The notes beneath the pieces are model-generated. The model was not told where the DNA came from and made no database searches. It saw nothing but the letters and a program-made list of their open reading frames with translations. A program made the position numbers and the translations under genes. Positions 60,748 to 64,000 of a stretch of DNA of 64,000 bases are shown piece after piece. The DNA comes from Roseateles toxinivorans (GTDB taxonomy: Bacteria > Pseudomonadota > Gammaproteobacteria > Burkholderiales > Burkholderiaceae_C), in NCBI RefSeq assembly GCF_004362525.1, contig NZ_SNXS01000002.1, forward strand, positions 558,001 to 622,000, written 5' to 3'. Every line of letters begins with the position of its first letter. The first letter of the stretch is position 1.

Positions 60748-61459
60748 TGGCGCACTGACTTTGTTTGTGGACCATGGGTGCTGCGGGCGACGGCGACGCA
60801 TAGCACTCGCAGCTGCGCGCCTCCAGGCCGCTGCGGTCCAGCACCGTGAGGCGCCCGCGCCCGTAGCTGATCAGCCCGGCCTTCTGCAGTTTCAGGGCTC
60901 CGCCGGTGACGCCTTCGCGGCGCACCCCGAGCATGGCGGCAATGCGCTCCTGCGTGATCACCATCTCGCTGCCCTGCTGCCGGTCGAGATGCAGCAGCAA
61001 CCAGCGGCACAGCTGCTGGTCCAGCCCGTGATGCCGGTTGCAGGCCGAGGTCTGCGCCATCTGGGCGAACAGCGCCTGGGTGTAGTGCAGCAGCTGCTGC
61101 ATCAGCGGCTCGCTGTGCTGTGCCTGCGCCCTCAGGGCCGGCGCGCCCATGCGCAGGCCATAGCCCGAGCCCTGCACCACCGCGCTGCTGAGCGAGGGCG
61201 CGCCGCCCATGAAGGCACAGACCCCGACCATGCCCTCGTTGCCGACCACGGCGACCTCGGCCGCGGCGCCGCTCTTCATCGTCGAGATCAATGAAACGAC
61301 GGCGGTGACCGGAAAGTACACATGCTTGAGCAGGCTGCCGGCCTCATGCAGCAGGGTGCCGGCCGGCATTTCCAGCCACTCCAGCTGCGGGCTCAAACGC
61401 TCCCAGTCTGCGAGCGGAAGAGCTGAGAGGACCTTGTTCTGCGAGGGTTTGGGCGACAT
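60740..61459 (-). CDS. Crp/Fnr-family transcriptional regulator 1
   Basis: 239 residues: cyclic-nucleotide-like beta-barrel (LLHEAGSLLKHVYFPVTAVVSLI), a long helix, and a winged-helix domain (ITQERIAAMLGVRREGVTGGALKL). No Cys cluster typical of FNR in the N-terminus. Similar Burkholderiales proteins of unknown effector often lie singly. The last residues SPAAPMVHKQSQ are low-complexity. Confidence 0.88.
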   Translation of the reverse strand: MSPKPSQNKVLSALPLADWERLSPQLEWLEMPAGTLLHEAGSLLKHVYFPVTAVVSLISTMKSGAAAEVAVVGNEGMVGVCAFMGGAPSLSSAVVQGSGYGLRMGAPALRAQAQHSEPLMQQLLHYTQALFAQMAQTSACNRHHGLDQQLCRWLLLHLDRQQGSEMVITQERIAAMLGVRREGVTGGALKLQKAGLISYGRGRLTVLDRSGLEARSCECYASPSPAAPMVHKQSQCANV

Positions 61460-61591
61460 CGGCGACGGTGGATGAGCGTGAATCGCCCTCGATCACCGGC
61501 AGGCCGGACTGCCTGCCGCTTTGGGCGTCCGCAATGTAGGTCGCGTCCCGTTGTCGCCGTATGTAGAAAGACATAGCCCGCCGGCCAGGCT

Positions 61592-61616
61592 TTCAGTTCA
61601 GTTCAGTTCAGTTCAG
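61592..61616. repeat. five tandem copies of TTCAG
   Basis: Five perfect TTCAG units (61592-61616). The last unit overlaps the stop codon of the following Crp/Fnr gene on the minus strand. Since the stop lies at the proximal end, copy-number changes would affect only the 3' untranslated part. The 138 bases between the two Crp genes (61460-61612) hold nothing else obvious besides this. Confidence 0.85.
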
Positions 61617-62350
61617 ATCAGGGGTCGCGGCGGCGGGTGCCCATCGCCGAACAGATCGGCCAGGCGAGCCAGCGCCTTCACATCGCGCATGAACAGGCGG
61701 CCGTCGGCGATGCGGTGCAGGCCGCGGCGCTCCAGCTTGCGCAACGTCTTGTTGGTGTGCACCAGGGACAGGCCCAGGCCGTCGGCGATGTGCTGCTGCG
61801 TCAGCGGAAAGGGCACGCCGTTGGCGCCATCGTTCTTCTGCAGCGCCGCGGCCCGCTTGAACAGCAGTATCAGCAGCATGGCGATGCGCTCCTCGGCGCT
61901 GCGCCGGCCGACCGACAGCAGGGTGTCGTCGACCAGCGACTCCTCGTGCGCAGTCAGCCAGGTGATGTTGAAGCCCATCGTCGGCGAGCGGCGATGCAGC
62001 TCCCACAGCGAGTCGCGCTGGAAGACGCAGAACAGCGCCGGCGTCAGGGTGTCGACGCCATGGGCGGCCGCGTCGCCCATCTTCTGCTGCACGCCGATGA
62101 AGTCTCCGGCGAGCAGAAAGCTGAGGATCTGCCGGCGCCCGTCGCTGAGCGTCTTGTAGCGGAAGGCCCAGCCTTCGCGCAGCGTGTAGAGCGGGGCATC
62201 AGTCTGCCCTTCGTGGATCAGGGTCTCGTCGGCTTCAAGGCGCACCTCGCGCCGTTTTAGCGACTGCACCAAGTCGACTTCATCGGTGCTGTGCTCAAGA
62301 AACAGAGGCAGCGGCCGCAGGGGGCAATCGGCACAGCGGGTTTCGGTCAT
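61613..62350 (-). CDS. Crp/Fnr-family transcriptional regulator 2
   Basis: 245 residues: N-terminal Cys-containing start TRCADCPLRPLPLF, a cupin-like sensor domain (LREGWAFRYKTLSDGRRQILSFLLAGDFIGVQQ) and a winged helix (LTQQHIADGLGLSLVHTNKTLRKLERRGL). The Cys6-x2-Cys9 pair recalls FNR but only a few further Cys are present, so an iron-sulfur cluster is uncertain. FixK/NnrR-like is possible. It is adjacent to the P450 gene (64-base gap, same strand). Confidence 0.87.
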   Translation of the reverse strand: MTETRCADCPLRPLPLFLEHSTDEVDLVQSLKRREVRLEADETLIHEGQTDAPLYTLREGWAFRYKTLSDGRRQILSFLLAGDFIGVQQKMGDAAAHGVDTLTPALFCVFQRDSLWELHRRSPTMGFNITWLTAHEESLVDDTLLSVGRRSAEERIAMLLILLFKRAAALQKNDGANGVPFPLTQQHIADGLGLSLVHTNKTLRKLERRGLHRIADGRLFMRDVKALARLADLFGDGHPPPRPLI

Positions 62351-62414
62351 GGTTCAGCTCATCAGAGGCGGTGACCGCGGGAGGGGACTCCGCCATTGTG
62401 GCTGAACGAACGAT

Positions 62415-64000
62415 CTACAGCTCCAGCACCAGCTTCTGACCGCCGCAGGCGCGCGAGCAGCAGCTCATCATCTGCCGGTTGGCCTCACGCTCGGCGCGGG
62501 TCAGCACGACGTCGCGGTGATCGACCTGACCGCTGAGCACCGACACCTCGCAGGAGCCGCACAGCCCCTCCTCGCAATCGCTCTGGATGTCCACATTGGC
62601 GGCGCGCAACGCGGCCAGCAGGGTCTGGTCGGCGCGCACCGGGATCGTGAAGCCGGAGTCCTTCAGCTCGACCTCGAAGGCCTGCTCCCTGGCCGGGTCC
62701 AGCGTGCCCACCGTCGAGACGAAGTGCTCGACGCGCAGCGCGTCCTCGGGCCAGGCGGCGCAGGCCTGCGCCAGCGCATCAAGCATGCGCACCGGGCCGC
62801 AGGCGTAGATCTGCGTGCCGGCCTCGGGTGTGGCGAGCAGCGCCTGCAGATCGAGGCGGCTGCCCTCCGCGCTGACGTGCACGTGCAGCTGCTCACCATG
62901 CAGGGCCGCTAAATCGTCCAGCATCGCCATGCCGGCGCGCGAGCGGCCGCAATAGTGCAGCTGATATTCGATGCCCAGCGCATGCGCACGGCGCGCCATC
63001 GCGCTGACCGGCGTGATGCCGATGCCGCCGGCGATCAGGATCAGCCTTTGCGCCGACTCATCGAGCCGGAAGTGGTTGCGCGGCCCGCGTATCTTCAGCC
63101 GGTCGCCGACCAAGACCCGCCCATGGACCCAGGCCGAGCCGCCGCGGCCCGCGGCCTCGCGCAGCACGGCAATCTCCAGCGCGCGCTCGTCGGCCGGGTC
63201 GCCGCACAGCGAGTACTGGCGCGACAGCTCGGCGCTACCGCACTCCACATCAATGTGCGCGCCCGGTGCCCAGCGCGGCAGGGCCTGGCCATCGGGCGAC
63301 ACCAATCGCAGCTTGATGACGCCCTCGGCCAGCGGCGTGATGGCCTCGACGATCACCGGTCGTGTGATCGCGTGCTTGGACGGCTCGCCGATGCGCACCG
63401 GCTGCTGCCTGCGCAGCAGCTCGGGCGTGTTCCGCTCGGGGTTCAGCGCCGCATCCCACTCGACCCACAGATGCTCGGGCCCGCGGAACGAGGTGTTGGG
63501 CACATAGCTGAAGGTCTGCTGCGCCAGGCGCATATGGGGCAGCCGGCGCGTGAACTCTTCCAGGAAGATCTGCATCTCCATGCGCGCCAGGTTCTTGCCC
63601 ATGCATTGGTGGGCGCCGTAGCCGAAGGTCAGGTGCTCGCTCGCGTTGTCGCGGCGTATGTCGAACAGGTCGGCGTCGGCGAAGTGGCGTTCGTCGTGAT
63701 TGGCCGACGAGGTGACGATCAGCAGCTTGGAACCGGCCGGAATGGCGATGCCGTCGATGACCACATCGGTCGTTGCCAGGCGCCGCCAGGCCGCCACCGA
63801 GCCGTTGTGGCGCAGGCATTCCTCGACGGCATTGGGGATCAGGCTCGGGTCTTCGCAGATGTCTTGCCAGGCCCTCGGGTGCTGCAGCAGCAGCTTCATC
63901 GCATTGGCCGTGGCATTGGCCGTGGTCTCGTGGGCGGCGACGATGCCGGCCATCATCATCGAATGCAGGTACGAGTCGGTGACGACCTCGGGGTGCAACA
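62415..64000 (-). CDS. self-sufficient cytochrome P450 (CYP116B-type), 5' end outside window
   Basis: At least 528 residues visible; the N-terminal part of the heme domain lies beyond base 64000. P450 part: I-helix AGIVAAHETTANA, ExxR in EECLR, heme loop FGYGAHQCMGKNLA with the Cys ligand. Reductase part: FMN motif RQYSLCG, NAD(P) motif AGGIGITPVSAM, and a ferredoxin domain with CEEGLCGSCEV and a later Cys. The fusion order P450-FMN-NAD-2Fe-2S is that of P450RhF/CYP116B enzymes, which oxidise aromatic or aliphatic substrates without extra partners. Confidence 0.93.
   Translation of the reverse strand, partial: LHPEVVTDSYLHSMMMAGIVAAHETTANATANAMKLLLQHPRAWQDICEDPSLIPNAVEECLRHNGSVAAWRRLATTDVVIDGIAIPAGSKLLIVTSSANHDERHFADADLFDIRRDNASEHLTFGYGAHQCMGKNLARMEMQIFLEEFTRRLPHMRLAQQTFSYVPNTSFRGPEHLWVEWDAALNPERNTPELLRRQQPVRIGEPSKHAITRPVIVEAITPLAEGVIKLRLVSPDGQALPRWAPGAHIDVECGSAELSRQYSLCGDPADERALEIAVLREAAGRGGSAWVHGRVLVGDRLKIRGPRNHFRLDESAQRLILIAGGIGITPVSAMARRAHALGIEYQLHYCGRSRAGMAMLDDLAALHGEQLHVHVSAEGSRLDLQALLATPEAGTQIYACGPVRMLDALAQACAAWPEDALRVEHFVSTVGTLDPAREQAFEVELKDSGFTIPVRADQTLLAALRAANVDIQSDCEEGLCGSCEVSVLSGQVDHRDVVLTRAEREANRQMMSCCSRACGGQKLVLEL

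Noticed and set aside
61592-61616. TTCAG repeat as a phase-variation switch of the Crp/Fnr regulator
   Set aside because: The stop codon is formed at the coding end of the array, so changes in copy number would not shift the reading frame.

Overview
This 64 kb window is a high-GC chromosomal segment, most consistent with a betaproteobacterium of the order Burkholderiales (Roseateles/Rubrivivax/Leptothrix-like). The evidence is a PEP-CTERM protein, the DUF4390 – NtrY-like kinase – short NtrX-like regulator – rsmB block, several tripartite and branched-chain-type uptake systems, a BLUF photoreceptor beside folE, and a CYP116B-type fused P450. The taxonomic call is inference from gene content, not a database match. 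No rRNA, CRISPR array, complete prophage or replication origin was seen, and no stretch of more than about 300 bases lacks a gene.

Layout. 1-3.85 kb: the 5' part of a ketopantoate-reductase-like gene, a LytS/LytTR-type two-component pair and an acyltransferase-3 membrane protein. 3.8-11.1 kb: a complete homoprotocatechuate meta-cleavage operon on the minus strand (hpaG1, G2, E, D, F, H, I plus a class II aldolase), with hpaR divergent across an AT-rich palindrome. 11.1-17.3 kb: an unusual fusion of a papain-like peptidase with an alpha/beta-hydrolase-like domain, a scrambled remnant of a TPR-histidine kinase, a PEP-CTERM protein and a PAS histidine kinase. 17.4-29.7 kb: a divergent catabolic locus with a three-subunit molybdenum hydroxylase and CoxG-like protein on one side. 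On the other side are a TetR regulator, VOC protein, flavin monooxygenase, five-gene branched-chain-type ABC importer and flavin-reductase-like protein. The substrate is unknown but is probably a (hetero)aromatic compound. 29.7-31.5 kb: ada with an overlapping 2OG-Fe(II) oxygenase and a candidate Ada box.

31.5-48.6 kb is acid-sugar catabolism. One gene set (ApnO-like dehydrogenase, TRAP binding protein, ALDH, SDR, RuBisCO-like protein, DUF1537 kinase, GntR regulator) resembles the D-apionate / 3-oxo-isoapionate route. The second (GntR, LtnD, OtnK, OtnC, OtnI, DenD, TRAP P-Q-M) is the L-threonate/D-erythronate route. The two TRAP binding proteins are close paralogues, but only one QM membrane pair is present, so it may serve both. 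An NAD-type isocitrate dehydrogenase-like gene follows.

48.7-51.0 kb is a small island scar next to tRNA-Phe: an N-terminally truncated tyrosine integrase and a lower-GC zinc-ribbon / PD-(D/E)XK-like gene. 51.0-64 kb is largely core: the NtrYX-like pair, DUF4390, rsmB, EamA and LysR, folE-BLUF, lemA-queC, two Crp/Fnr regulators, and a 5'-incomplete self-sufficient P450 running off the right edge.

As a whole, the window reads as a catabolic segment of a soil or plant-associated heterotroph: aromatic acids, plant-derived acid sugars and an unidentified aromatic are each imported and degraded by regulator-linked operons. Function calls rest on recognised family motifs and gene context; no searches were run.
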